A stretch of 17,920 nt of DNA from assembly GCA_964476595.1 (NCBI GenBank), contig CAYZCL010000172.1, positions 1 through 17,920 of the forward strand, read 5' to 3'. Position 1 is the first letter of the stretch; every line of letters begins with the position of its first letter. Shown one piece after another: positions 7,947 through 14,868 of this stretch. The DNA comes from JALSRD01 sp964476595 (GTDB lineage: Bacteria; Desulfobacterota; Desulfobacteria; Desulfobacterales; JALSRD01). A model generated the notes under the pieces. It did not search any database. It was not told where the DNA came from and worked only from the letters and a program-made list of their open reading frames with translations. Both the position numbers and the translations under genes were made by a program.

Positions 7947-9266
7947 ATGGCTGAAAAAGTATTGCTGATCGAAGATGAAGATCGCCTGCGTCGAATTCTG
8001 AAACTGGTCATCGAAGAGGCCGGATACGAGGTCCGCACAGCGGCAGAGGGCGGCGAAGGTATCGAATTGTGGCGAAGCTGGCAACCGCATGTGGTGCTGA
8101 CAGATCTTAAAATGCAGCCGATAGATGGTTTGGCGGTATTGCGTTACGGGGTCGAACACCATCCGCGGACGCCTTGTATCATACTTACCGCATTCGGCAC
8201 GGTCGCCAAAGCCGTTGAAGCCATCAAAAGCGGGGCCTACGATTTTCTGACCAAACCGGTCGATCATGCGCAGTTGCTGGACATCATCCAAAAGGTCATG
8301 GCGGAAAGATCCCAAACCAAACAGCCCGATTATGCCCTGATCGGTTCTTCGGAAGTCATGCAAGCCGTAAGGCGTGAAATCGAACTGGTAGCCTCCACGG
8401 ACAGTGCAGTACTGATTCAGGGGGAATCGGGTACCGGCAAGGAGCTGGCCGCCAGGGCCATACACGCCGCCTCCGCCCGCAGCAAGGGCCCTTTTGTCCG
8501 GATAAACTGTGCCTCTATACCGTCGGACCTTCTGGAAAGCGAGCTTTTCGGCCATCGCAGGGGCGCTTTCACCGGGGCGACCACGGACCGTCAAGGTGTC
8601 TTTGTCCGTGCCCACGGAGGCGTTCTTTTCCTTGATGAGATCGGCGACCTACCGCTGTCGCTGCAGCCCAAACTGCTCCACGCCGTGGAGGAAAAGGAAA
8701 TTACGCCGGTAGGCGGTAGCCAGGCGCGCTTGGTCTCCGTTAAGATCCTTTCAGCGACCAATATCTCCCTGGAGGAAATGGTTCGAAAAAAACAATTCCG
8801 AACCGACCTTTTCTACCGCCTCAACACCATGGTGGTAACACTTCCGCCTTTGCGCGAAAGAGGAGAGGATATCAGGATGCTCGCGGACCACTTCCTGGCA
8901 CGGTTCTCGTCGGAACTCGGCCGACGGCCGCCCTCCATCGGTCCATCTGCGCTGGAGTACTTGAATGCCTACCCATGGCCCGGAAATGTACGTGAATTGC
9001 GCAACGCCATGGAACGGGCCGCATTGGTATGCACAGGCGATGTCCTGGATCCCAATCATCTTCCGCCATCTATCCTGGGATCCCAGACAGCTTCCCCGGG
9101 AACCGATGAGGCTTGTCTGGACCTGGTGGCACGCGAACAGGCCCTGTTACGCGCCGCCCTGGAACAGTGCAACTGGAATCAAACCCGTGCCGCCCGCAAA
9201 CTCAATATTACCCGCAGCGCCCTCCGTTACCGTTTGAAAAAATACGGAATCGGGAGCAGCAAATAA
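7947..9266 (+). CDS. NtrC-family sigma-54-dependent response regulator
   Basis: 439 residues with three domains in order. The receiver (1-120) has acidic pocket Glu9/Asp10, phospho-acceptor Asp53 (VLTDLKM), Thr81 and Lys103. The AAA+ domain (about 131-375) has Walker A GESGTGKE (159-166), the sigma-54 contact loop GAFTGA (206-211), Walker B VLFLDEIGD (226-234) and the R-finger region FRTDLFYRL. The C-terminal Fis-type helix-turn-helix is at about 402-433 (NQTRAARKLNITRSALRYRLKK). It should activate RNA polymerase-sigma54 from enhancer sites when phosphorylated by the kinase encoded upstream. Two sigma-54 promoters with a palindromic enhancer-like element lie just downstream, making PilZ and PEP-CTERM genes likely targets. 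The 83-base gap from the kinase gene holds two small dyads but no clear terminator, and the ribosome site is weak. Confidence 0.95.
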   Translation: MAEKVLLIEDEDRLRRILKLVIEEAGYEVRTAAEGGEGIELWRSWQPHVVLTDLKMQPIDGLAVLRYGVEHHPRTPCIILTAFGTVAKAVEAIKSGAYDFLTKPVDHAQLLDIIQKVMAERSQTKQPDYALIGSSEVMQAVRREIELVASTDSAVLIQGESGTGKELAARAIHAASARSKGPFVRINCASIPSDLLESELFGHRRGAFTGATTDRQGVFVRAHGGVLFLDEIGDLPLSLQPKLLHAVEEKEITPVGGSQARLVSVKILSATNISLEEMVRKKQFRTDLFYRLNTMVVTLPPLRERGEDIRMLADHFLARFSSELGRRPPSIGPSALEYLNAYPWPGNVRELRNAMERAALVCTGDVLDPNHLPPSILGSQTASPGTDEACLDLVAREQALLRAALEQCNWNQTRAARKLNITRSALRYRLKKYGIGSSK

Positions 9267-9381
9267 CACCGGTCGAAATGCCTGAAGTTCAGGTGGATCC
9301 GCAAATCGTAGGGGACACAACACGATCGGCTCAAAAGGTGGAAACCGTTCAACCCGGAACCACCTAATGCCATGGCCGTAC

Positions 9382-9684
9382 TCAACCCGAAATCAGCTTC
9401 ATTCCAAGAGTACCGGAAAGCTCATCCTTCCACACCAATTCCGCCAAAATCTCAACCGGCAGCGCCGACTCTTTGGTTTCCGCCTGTAAGGCGTAAACGT
9501 AAAAACGTTCCCCGATATCGAGGCAGCCGGCCGTGTTGACCATCACCCGCATACCGCCCACGCATACATCGCATATGTATCCTGCAAAAAGGAGGCTTTT
9601 GTCTCGTCCCAGTGGAACCAAGGTCGCTTGAAGGCGGACGTCTCGCCGTACATTTCGTCTTCGTTCTGTGGCTTGTGGATCCAT
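9382..9684 (-). CDS. PilZ-domain c-di-GMP receptor protein
   Basis: 100 residues, a single-domain PilZ protein. The N-terminal RRxxxR motif is present (ERRRNVRRDVRL, residues 7-17); the second motif, normally D/N-x-S-x-x-G, reads DVCVGG (39-44), so the usual Ser is a Cys. The C-terminal LVWKDELSGTLGMKLI matches the end of PilZ barrels. Family members bind cyclic di-GMP and act on motility, polysaccharide or surface-protein systems by contact with a partner. The ATG at 9684 has GGAGGA ten bases upstream. A strong sigma-54 promoter lies 54 bases above. It is convergent with the response regulator gene and divergent from the PEP-CTERM gene. Confidence 0.8.
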   Translation of the reverse strand: MDPQATERRRNVRRDVRLQATLVPLGRDKSLLFAGYICDVCVGGMRVMVNTAGCLDIGERFYVYALQAETKESALPVEILAELVWKDELSGTLGMKLISG

Positions 9685-9737
9685 CCCGGGATCGTCCTCC
9701 GCTCAATTTGAATTGCATTGCTGCCGGCACTTTCCAA

Positions 9738-9753
9738 AGCAAATTCCGCACCA
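9738..9753 (-). promoter_or_regulatory. Sigma-54 (-24/-12) promoter of the PilZ gene
   Basis: Minus strand TGGTGCGGAATTTGCT: GG and GC separated by exactly ten bases, with TTGCT at -12 and TGG at -24. It differs from TGGCACG-N4-TTGCW at only two positions. Start expected near 9727, about 43 bases before the PilZ ATG. Confidence 0.72.
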
Positions 9754-9847
9754 ACGAATCTTTAACACCGAATGCGGCGGGAAAATGGCCCACGGGGCCG
9801 CCTTCCAGATACCATCACAGGCCTATTCCTGCCCGCACGAGCCGGGG

Positions 9848-9889
9848 TGGCTGATATGGTGCAGCCAGGCTGGCTGATATCAGCCAGCC
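9848..9889. promoter_or_regulatory. Enhancer-like palindromes between divergent sigma-54 promoters
   Basis: Positions 9868-9889 are a perfect 22-bp palindrome centred between 9878 and 9879, with half-site TGGCTGAT. A second TGGCTGATAT starts at 9848, exactly 23 bases (about two helical turns) before the copy at 9871, and is followed by an imperfect right arm GCAGCCA. The pair lies about 95-135 bases upstream of the PilZ -24 element and 150-190 upstream of the PEP-CTERM -24 element, as expected for an NtrC-type binding site. It is not followed by a T-run on either strand, so a terminator is unlikely. Confidence 0.65.
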
Positions 9890-9920
9890 GCAGAATAAAT
9901 CATCCTCACCCGTTAGCGCA

Positions 9921-9947
9921 GTGCGGCGCAAGTCCGGGGAGCCGCAC
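9921..9947. other. GC-rich hairpin in the PilZ/PEP-CTERM intergenic region
   Basis: GTGCGGC pairs perfectly with GCCGCAC around a 13-base loop. It lies upstream of the PEP-CTERM sigma-54 promoter, so it is not in that transcript. No T-run follows. Function unknown; it could be a further protein site. Confidence 0.3.
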
Positions 9948-10038
9948 CACGTAAAAAACATGCAGTGCCATGATTTTCAGACCCAATCCCGGACGGGGGC
10001 TCGCGATGATGCGTTTGGAAAGACCAAGCTCATTGAAA

Positions 10039-10054
10039 TGGTACAGAGTTTGCA
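10039..10054 (+). promoter_or_regulatory. Sigma-54 (-24/-12) promoter of the PEP-CTERM gene
   Basis: Plus strand TGGTACAGAGTTTGCA: TGG and TTGCA with GG-N10-GC spacing, two mismatches to TGGCACG-N4-TTGCW. Start expected near 10065, giving a leader of about 109 bases that includes a GCGGAC/GTCCGC hairpin at 10078-10095. Confidence 0.7.
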
Positions 10055-10173
10055 GGCACATGCTGCAAAACGGCTTGGCGGACGCCACCGTCCGCATTCG
10101 AAGGAAAGTACCTTTTTGCGAGAAACATTGGCAACAGCACCCGTGCGGATTCAACGTGGAAAGGAGAAGGAAG

Positions 10174-11328
10174 ATGAAAAGACTATGTTGGTGTGTGCTA
10201 TGCGCTATATTGTTGTTTGGTGCGGGGATATGCCAGGCGACGGACATCCGGATTTACTCAATAGCAGATGGGATGAGCAACTATTACAGAATGGCTCCCG
10301 ACGGGAAAATGTCCATCATGTGGGCCGATCAGAGTGAATGGGGTCTACAGGCCCGGAGATCGATACTGAAATTCGACACCTCACAGCTCGGCGCCTATAC
10401 AATGCGCGGCGCCGTACTGAATCTTTGGGGCGGAAGATCGCCAGACAGTCCGACCAGTTGGAGTACCGGCCCGGCCACTGTGAGCGTCTATCACTTTGTC
10501 AGTGACAGCTGGGACGAGGACCATATTCCAACCCCCTGGCCGTTGGGCTCCTTTCTGGCTTCACAGGTGGTCGATTACACCGGTTACGATCGGCAACTGT
10601 ACCAATTTTCCATAGGCGAGCGTTTGCCCAATGATACCGACGGCTACCTCTCGCTGGTGCTGACGTCCTCGGGAAACAATGCATGGTTCGATACCCGCAA
10701 TTCGGTTGCCTGGAACGGTTCCAAGGGTCACGAGCCGTTCATCGAGTTTCGAACCTGGAGCGACGACAATGCATCTATTCGTTCCGGCGACTTCAGGGAC
10801 GTTTCGACCCTTGATTTCTGGCAGGTCTACGGTCCCGGATCCTTCCAGGTAGTGGACAATCCCTACCAGGAGGGTGACAAGGTGGCCGAATTGACCACCG
10901 GATCACCCGTTCAGATTTCTCAACTCTTGGATACCCCCCAAGACCCATTCTCCATTGCCTTCGACTACAGCTTCCTGACCGATACAGGCACCCTGGACGT
11001 GGCCCTTACCGACCGCAACGGCACCAAATGGGTGATTGGTCAATTGACCGCCGACAGCGCCATGGATTACATGGGTTCGGCCGCATTCAACGTAACGGAT
11101 CCCGACTGGCTGTTCCTGGACAATGCCACCCTGTCTCTGGAATGGGACGGCGTCACCGGCTCGACCATTTTATTAGACAACATAACCTTTTCAGATATCG
11201 TCGCAGGTCCCCCCGATCCCGACCCGGACCCCGACCCGACACCGGTCCCCGAGCCAGCCACACTGCTCCTGCTGGTCATGGGCGTCGGCTGCCTGACGGC
11301 TTTCCGACTCCGGGTCGTTCCGATTTGA
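10174..11328 (+). CDS. Secreted PEP-CTERM surface protein with DNRLRE-like N-terminal domain
   Basis: 384 residues. The ATG at 10174 is chosen because AAGGAG and AAGGAAG lie just upstream and a Sec signal peptide starts there (KR, then a hydrophobic core, cut after about Ala22); the upstream extension of the frame to 9970 is noncoding. The first mature domain (about 24-190: RSILKFDTSQL...AVLNLW...VSVYHFVSDSWDED) resembles DNRLRE-type carbohydrate-binding-like modules. A second beta-rich domain covers about 205-340. A Pro-Asp repeat (about 347-357) leads to VPEP (358-361), a hydrophobic helix and basic residues, the PEP-CTERM sorting signal recognised by exosortase. No exosortase gene is in the window. 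A sigma-54 promoter and enhancer-like palindrome lie upstream. Likely an extracellular matrix or cell-surface protein; the ligand is unknown. Confidence 0.88.
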   Translation: MKRLCWCVLCAILLFGAGICQATDIRIYSIADGMSNYYRMAPDGKMSIMWADQSEWGLQARRSILKFDTSQLGAYTMRGAVLNLWGGRSPDSPTSWSTGPATVSVYHFVSDSWDEDHIPTPWPLGSFLASQVVDYTGYDRQLYQFSIGERLPNDTDGYLSLVLTSSGNNAWFDTRNSVAWNGSKGHEPFIEFRTWSDDNASIRSGDFRDVSTLDFWQVYGPGSFQVVDNPYQEGDKVAELTTGSPVQISQLLDTPQDPFSIAFDYSFLTDTGTLDVALTDRNGTKWVIGQLTADSAMDYMGSAAFNVTDPDWLFLDNATLSLEWDGVTGSTILLDNITFSDIVAGPPDPDPDPDPTPVPEPATLLLLVMGVGCLTAFRLRVVPI

Positions 11329-11380
11329 ATAAACACACACTGCTGACAAGCAACGTCCAACGCTTCGGCCGGTGAAAACC

Positions 11381-11395
11381 GCCGGCTTTCCCGGC
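11381..11395. terminator. Possible bidirectional hairpin between convergent genes
   Basis: GCCGG-CTTTC-CCGGC between the PEP-CTERM gene and cinA, which converge. It has no T-run, so termination is only suggested by position. Confidence 0.25.
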
Positions 11396-11409
11396 CGGCC
11401 CCCGAAAAA

Positions 11410-12660
11410 TCATGATGTTTTCCCGATCAACTCGCGGCGCAGCACGTCCAGCGCCAGCGCGGAGAACATCAGTTTATTGGTGCCGCGGCTGTCGAAGAAG
11501 AACTGGTAGCGGCGGCCGAAGGAGGTCTCCGGCGTAGCCAGCCCGATGCAGACCGTGCCCACCGGCTTTTCGTCCGTACCGCCGCCGGGGCCGGCGATGC
11601 CGCTGGTGGACAGGCCGTAGGTGGCCCCGGCCAGGCGGCGGACGCCCGCGGCCATCTGGCGGGCGGTTTCCTCGCTGACGGCCCCCTCGGCCGCCAGGGT
11701 TTCCTCCGAAACGTCCAGCAACTTCACTTTGGCCTTGTTGGCGTAGGTGACGGCAGACAGCAGGAAATACTCCGAACTGCCGGGCACGCTGGTGACGTGG
11801 TGGCCGATCAGCCCCCCGGTGCAGCTCTCGGCCACCGCCAGCGTGGCCTTTCGCTCGTGTAGCATCCGTCCTACCACGGACTGCAGCGATTTTCCCTCCA
11901 GCGACACCAGGCGGCTGCCCATCCGTTCGGCAACCCAGCGGCAGGCCTCTTCCAGGCGCAGTTCGAGAGAGCGGGCGTCATCGCTTTGGCCGTACAGCCG
12001 TATGTGGATCTCGGGAAACTTGGCGCGCAGGCCCAGCTTGAGGTCGCCGAAACGTTCCTCGAAACCGGTCAGCTTCTCGTTGACCACCGATTCCGGATAG
12101 CCAAAGGTGGAGACGCTGCGGACACGGTAAACATGGCGGCTGCCCTGCAGCTTCCGGATACGCGGGATGACGGATTCGGCCAGCATGCGCCGCATCTCCA
12201 CCGGAACTCCGGGCAGGAAAAAGAACCGGCATTTGCCGATCTGCACCTCGAATCCGGGGGCCGTGCCCAGCGGATTGTCCAATCGTCGGGCGCCCTTGGG
12301 GAAATAGGCCTGCTTGCGGTTTGAAGCGCTCATGGGCCGCTTGTGAGACCGGAACCAGGCTTCGATGGCCGCCAGCGCCTCTTCGTCAAGCACCAGCTCG
12401 ACGCCCAGCGCCCGGGCGGCGGCCTCCGATGACAGATCGTCCACCGTGGGTCCCAGCCCACCGGTTACCACCGATATGTCCGCACGGCGCCCGATCTCTT
12501 TTAGAATATCCACCAGCACATTCAAGTCGTCCCCTACGCAGCTGTGACGGAAAACCTCCACCCCTGCGACTTCCAGTTCCTGGGAAATATAGGCGGAGTT
12601 GCTGTCGACCAGGGCACCGCTGCGAATCTCGTCGCCGGTGGCCAGAATCTCTGCTTTCAT
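11410..12660 (-). CDS. cinA: CinA-like protein (nicotinamide mononucleotide deamidase / ADP-ribose-type hydrolase)
   Basis: 416 residues, the normal size for full-length CinA. The N-terminal COG1058 domain, of MoaB/MogA fold, has ILATGDEIRSGALVDSNS (5-22), VVTGGLGPTVDD (64-75) and FFFLPGVPVEM (146-156). The C-terminal CinA domain has AVAESCTGGLIGH (275-287), SAVTYANKAK (302-311) and STSGIAGPGGGTDEKPVGTV (351-370). The C-terminal domain hydrolyses NMN to nicotinate mononucleotide in NAD salvage; the N-terminal domain has pyrophosphatase activity in studied homologues. The ATG at 12660 has a strong AAGGGGGG site. The gene stands alone, convergent with the PEP-CTERM gene and cut off from the operon above by a terminator. 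The competence name is historical; nothing here suggests DNA uptake. Confidence 0.94.
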   Translation of the reverse strand: MKAEILATGDEIRSGALVDSNSAYISQELEVAGVEVFRHSCVGDDLNVLVDILKEIGRRADISVVTGGLGPTVDDLSSEAAARALGVELVLDEEALAAIEAWFRSHKRPMSASNRKQAYFPKGARRLDNPLGTAPGFEVQIGKCRFFFLPGVPVEMRRMLAESVIPRIRKLQGSRHVYRVRSVSTFGYPESVVNEKLTGFEERFGDLKLGLRAKFPEIHIRLYGQSDDARSLELRLEEACRWVAERMGSRLVSLEGKSLQSVVGRMLHERKATLAVAESCTGGLIGHHVTSVPGSSEYFLLSAVTYANKAKVKLLDVSEETLAAEGAVSEETARQMAAGVRRLAGATYGLSTSGIAGPGGGTDEKPVGTVCIGLATPETSFGRRYQFFFDSRGTNKLMFSALALDVLRRELIGKTS

Positions 12661-13061
12661 GAATTGCCCCCCTTATCGCCGCCCGCATCCGAGCGGCCGA
12701 AATACCCTCACGACGCATAACTCGACTTGAATCAGATCGCACGGTATCGGATTTTCCGCCGAAACGCCGCTCTGCCGCCGCACGTAAAAAGGGCGGTGGC
12801 CGCATCGTGGCCGAACCGCCCCCTCTATACCCGCATCTTCGGTTTATGACAAGTCGTTCATCCCATGGCGGCCCGCCCTCCCTGGCCCTCCAGGCGTGTC
12901 ATGCGTGAGGCGCCCCCGCCGGATCCAAGTCGCCGGGCTTGAAGCTTTTGCCGCCGTAGGAAAGGGATCGCGCTTCAGGCAGTCGGTGGTGCCGTCATCA
13001 GCCCCCTGGCGTGGGGAGCAATAGGGTACATCGGTACCATTTACCGCCGTTGTGGTACCAT
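12661..13061. other. 401-base intergenic region between cinA and the amidohydrolase gene
   Basis: It holds a minus-strand terminator (12786-12821), a stretch that reads like a broken small coding frame (12899-13072), and a 9-base direct repeat GGTACCATT at 13033 and 13054, 21 bases apart. No clear promoter for cinA was found in 12661-12785. Confidence 0.5.
12786..12821 (-). terminator. Rho-independent terminator of the amidohydrolase operon
   Basis: On the minus strand GGGCGGT and GGCC pair with GGCC and ACCGCCC around a 7-base loop with a two-base bulge, followed by TTTTT (12786-12790). It lies 240 bases after the amidohydrolase stop and ahead of cinA. Confidence 0.75.
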
Positions 13062-13072
13062 TCAGGAAGCAT
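12899..13072 (-). pseudogene. Possible remnant of a small coding sequence
   Basis: In one minus-strand frame a 24-codon ORF from an ATG at 13072 (overlapping the end of the amidohydrolase gene; peptide starts MLPEWYHNGGKWYRC) ends in two adjacent TGA codons (12995-13000). The same frame continues for 31 codons to a TGA at 12899, reading RSLSYGGKSFKPGDLDPAG in its middle, with GC-rich third positions like real genes here. No start codon or ribosome site serves the second part. It may be a decayed gene or chance; no family was recognised. Confidence 0.2.
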
Positions 13073-14834
13073 CCGGCATGTCTACGAAAAGCGTCAGTGT
13101 ACGGCCGTCTTTCAGATTGACCAATCCCTCCTCGCAGATACGCAGGTAGGGAATGGCGGCCCCGGTGAGGGTCACCAGGGTCAGCATGGGATCCGACGAG
13201 CGGGCCCCCAGGCGGGCGGCGGCCCGATTGAAGGCGTTGAGCTGGCTGGCCAGTATCTCCACCGGCTCGGTGGAAATGATGCCGAACACCGGCATGGGCA
13301 CCTCGGCGGCCACCCGCCCTCCGGCGGCGGCCACGCATCCGCCCCCCATTTCGGCGATGCGGTTCACGGCCAGGGCCATGTCTCCGTCGTCGGCCCCCAC
13401 CACGATGATGTCGGAGCTGTCCCAGGCCGCGCTGCAGGCCACGGCCCCCCTGCGCAGCCCGAAACCCTTGACGAAGCCCGTAAAGCGCCTGCCCGGGGTG
13501 AAGGTGCGGTCGATGGCGGCGACTTTGACGACGTCTTCCTGCAGATCGACGGTGACGCGCCCCTCCTTCACCGGAAGGTCCAGGTGCGCCTCGCGGGTGA
13601 CCAGGTCGGTGATCAGTTCCATGACCCGCACGCGCACGCGGTCCGGTCGGCTGCAGGGCACCTCGAAATCTTCGGCGGCCAGGGGTCCCGCGAGGCGTAT
13701 GGTGCGCCGACAGGCTTCGGGATAGACGTGGGGCCGCGGGTCGCACAGCAGGCGCTGGTCGTCCACCACCACGCGCCCCCGGCTGATCACCGTCTCGGGT
13801 GCGATGGTGTGTTCATCCGGTATGACCGCCAGGTCGGCCTGGCGCCCCGGGGCGATGCCGCCCAGGACCGCGCCCAGGCCGAAGTGTTCGGCCGGGTTGA
13901 CGGTGGCCATCTGCACGGCGGTGACCGGGTCCCAGCCGGTGTCGACGGCCTTCTGCACCAGGTACTGCATATAGCCTTTTTCCAGCAGGTCCCTCGGACT
14001 GATGCCGTCGGTCACCAGGATCAGCCGCCGCGTGTCGATGTCGCTTCCGCTCAGTTCCGATATGGCCGCCAGGTCGCGCCGGATGCTGCCCTCGCGGATC
14101 ATGACGTGGTAGCCCAGGCGCAGGCGCTCCATGACCTGCTGCGCGTCGATGGGTTCGTGGCAGGAGGTCATGCCGCAGGCCGTGTAGGCGCACAGCTTGG
14201 CGCCGCGGGCGCCGGCGGAATGTCCCTCCAGGGTCTTTCCGGCGCGCAGCGTTTCCTCCAGGTTGGGCAGCACCGCCGCCGGATCCTGGAGCAGCGCCTG
14301 CCAGTAGGTTTCCCCCATGCCCAGCACTTCAGGCCGCCGCAGCAGTTCACGGACGACCTCGCGCGGCACGCCGCGGGCCCTGCGGCTGATGGACACGTTG
14401 GCCGGCAGCGTGGCGAACAGTTTGACGGGCTGGTCGCGAAAAGAGTCCAGGAAGGCCAGCACGCCCTCGCGACCCATGATGGGGTAGGTCTCCAGGCTCT
14501 CGGTGATGATGGTGGTGGTGCCGCCCCACATGGCGTGGGGCAGAAACTGGTGCATGCTGAAGTACCACACCAGGTGGGTGTGCGACTCGACCAGCCCCGG
14601 GATGACGGTGCGGCCGCCCAGGTCCCGGCTTTCGTCCGCCGGGGGCAGGTCCTTTTCGCCGCGGCCCACGGCGGCGATCCACTCGCCCTTGAGCGCCACC
14701 CAGCTGTCTTCCAGGATTTCCCCGCTGTAGACGTTGACCAGGCGCGCGTTGCGCAGCACCAGATCGGCGGGCTCCCGCCCTAGGGCGACTTCCATTAAAA
14801 GGCGCGCATCGCGCCGTGAAGTCATCTCAACCAT
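13062..14834 (-). CDS. Adenine deaminase-like amidohydrolase
   Basis: 590 residues from the ATG at 14834, the usual length of adenine deaminases. The metal-dependent amidohydrolase barrel has HxH in VESHTHL (His85, His87), a bridging-type Glu in VLGMGE (Glu175), GHSAG (His205), SCHEP (His226) and VTDG (Asp276); YHVMIREGSIRRDL and AVQMATVNPAEHFGLG match Ade closely. The C-terminal domain (about 400-590), with FVKGFGLRRGAVACSAAWDSSDI and MGGGCVAAAGG, is the Ade C-terminal fold. Classic Ade motifs HIESS, GEVMNFPG and TDD are changed here (HLVWY, GETYWQA, TDG), so the substrate may not be adenine. Alternative starts are GTG 14852, with a better GAGG site, and ATG 14825. It is the last gene of the ferredoxin-MetV-IclR operon, 34 bases after the IclR stop from this start. 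Confidence 0.85.
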   Translation of the reverse strand: MVEMTSRRDARLLMEVALGREPADLVLRNARLVNVYSGEILEDSWVALKGEWIAAVGRGEKDLPPADESRDLGGRTVIPGLVESHTHLVWYFSMHQFLPHAMWGGTTTIITESLETYPIMGREGVLAFLDSFRDQPVKLFATLPANVSISRRARGVPREVVRELLRRPEVLGMGETYWQALLQDPAAVLPNLEETLRAGKTLEGHSAGARGAKLCAYTACGMTSCHEPIDAQQVMERLRLGYHVMIREGSIRRDLAAISELSGSDIDTRRLILVTDGISPRDLLEKGYMQYLVQKAVDTGWDPVTAVQMATVNPAEHFGLGAVLGGIAPGRQADLAVIPDEHTIAPETVISRGRVVVDDQRLLCDPRPHVYPEACRRTIRLAGPLAAEDFEVPCSRPDRVRVRVMELITDLVTREAHLDLPVKEGRVTVDLQEDVVKVAAIDRTFTPGRRFTGFVKGFGLRRGAVACSAAWDSSDIIVVGADDGDMALAVNRIAEMGGGCVAAAGGRVAAEVPMPVFGIISTEPVEILASQLNAFNRAAARLGARSSDPMLTLVTLTGAAIPYLRICEEGLVNLKDGRTLTLFVDMPDAS

Positions 14835-14868
14835 CGCCTGATGATTTTCCACTATTCCCTCATGTTTA

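Noticed and set aside
9281..9293. CCTGAA-G-TTCAGG dyad after the response regulator gene as terminator
   Set aside because: One-base loop cannot form a hairpin as drawn, and no T-run follows.
9895..9960. Possible c-di-GMP (GEMM) riboswitch near the PilZ gene
   Set aside because: A hairpin is present, but the conserved GEMM core sequences are not, and it lies upstream of the predicted transcript start.
12995..13000. TGA TGA read as selenocysteine codons
   Set aside because: No SECIS-like hairpin or family match was seen, and two adjacent selenocysteines without a known family is unlikely.
12844..13746. Long minus-strand open frame overlapping the amidohydrolase C-terminus
   Set aside because: It is out of frame with the well-matched amidohydrolase, has Arg/Gly/His-rich low-complexity sequence typical of shadow frames in GC-rich DNA, and lacks a ribosome site.
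13011..14783. 590-codon plus-strand frame antisense to the amidohydrolase
   Set aside because: Antisense shadow with no domain; the opposite strand carries conserved metal-ligand motifs.
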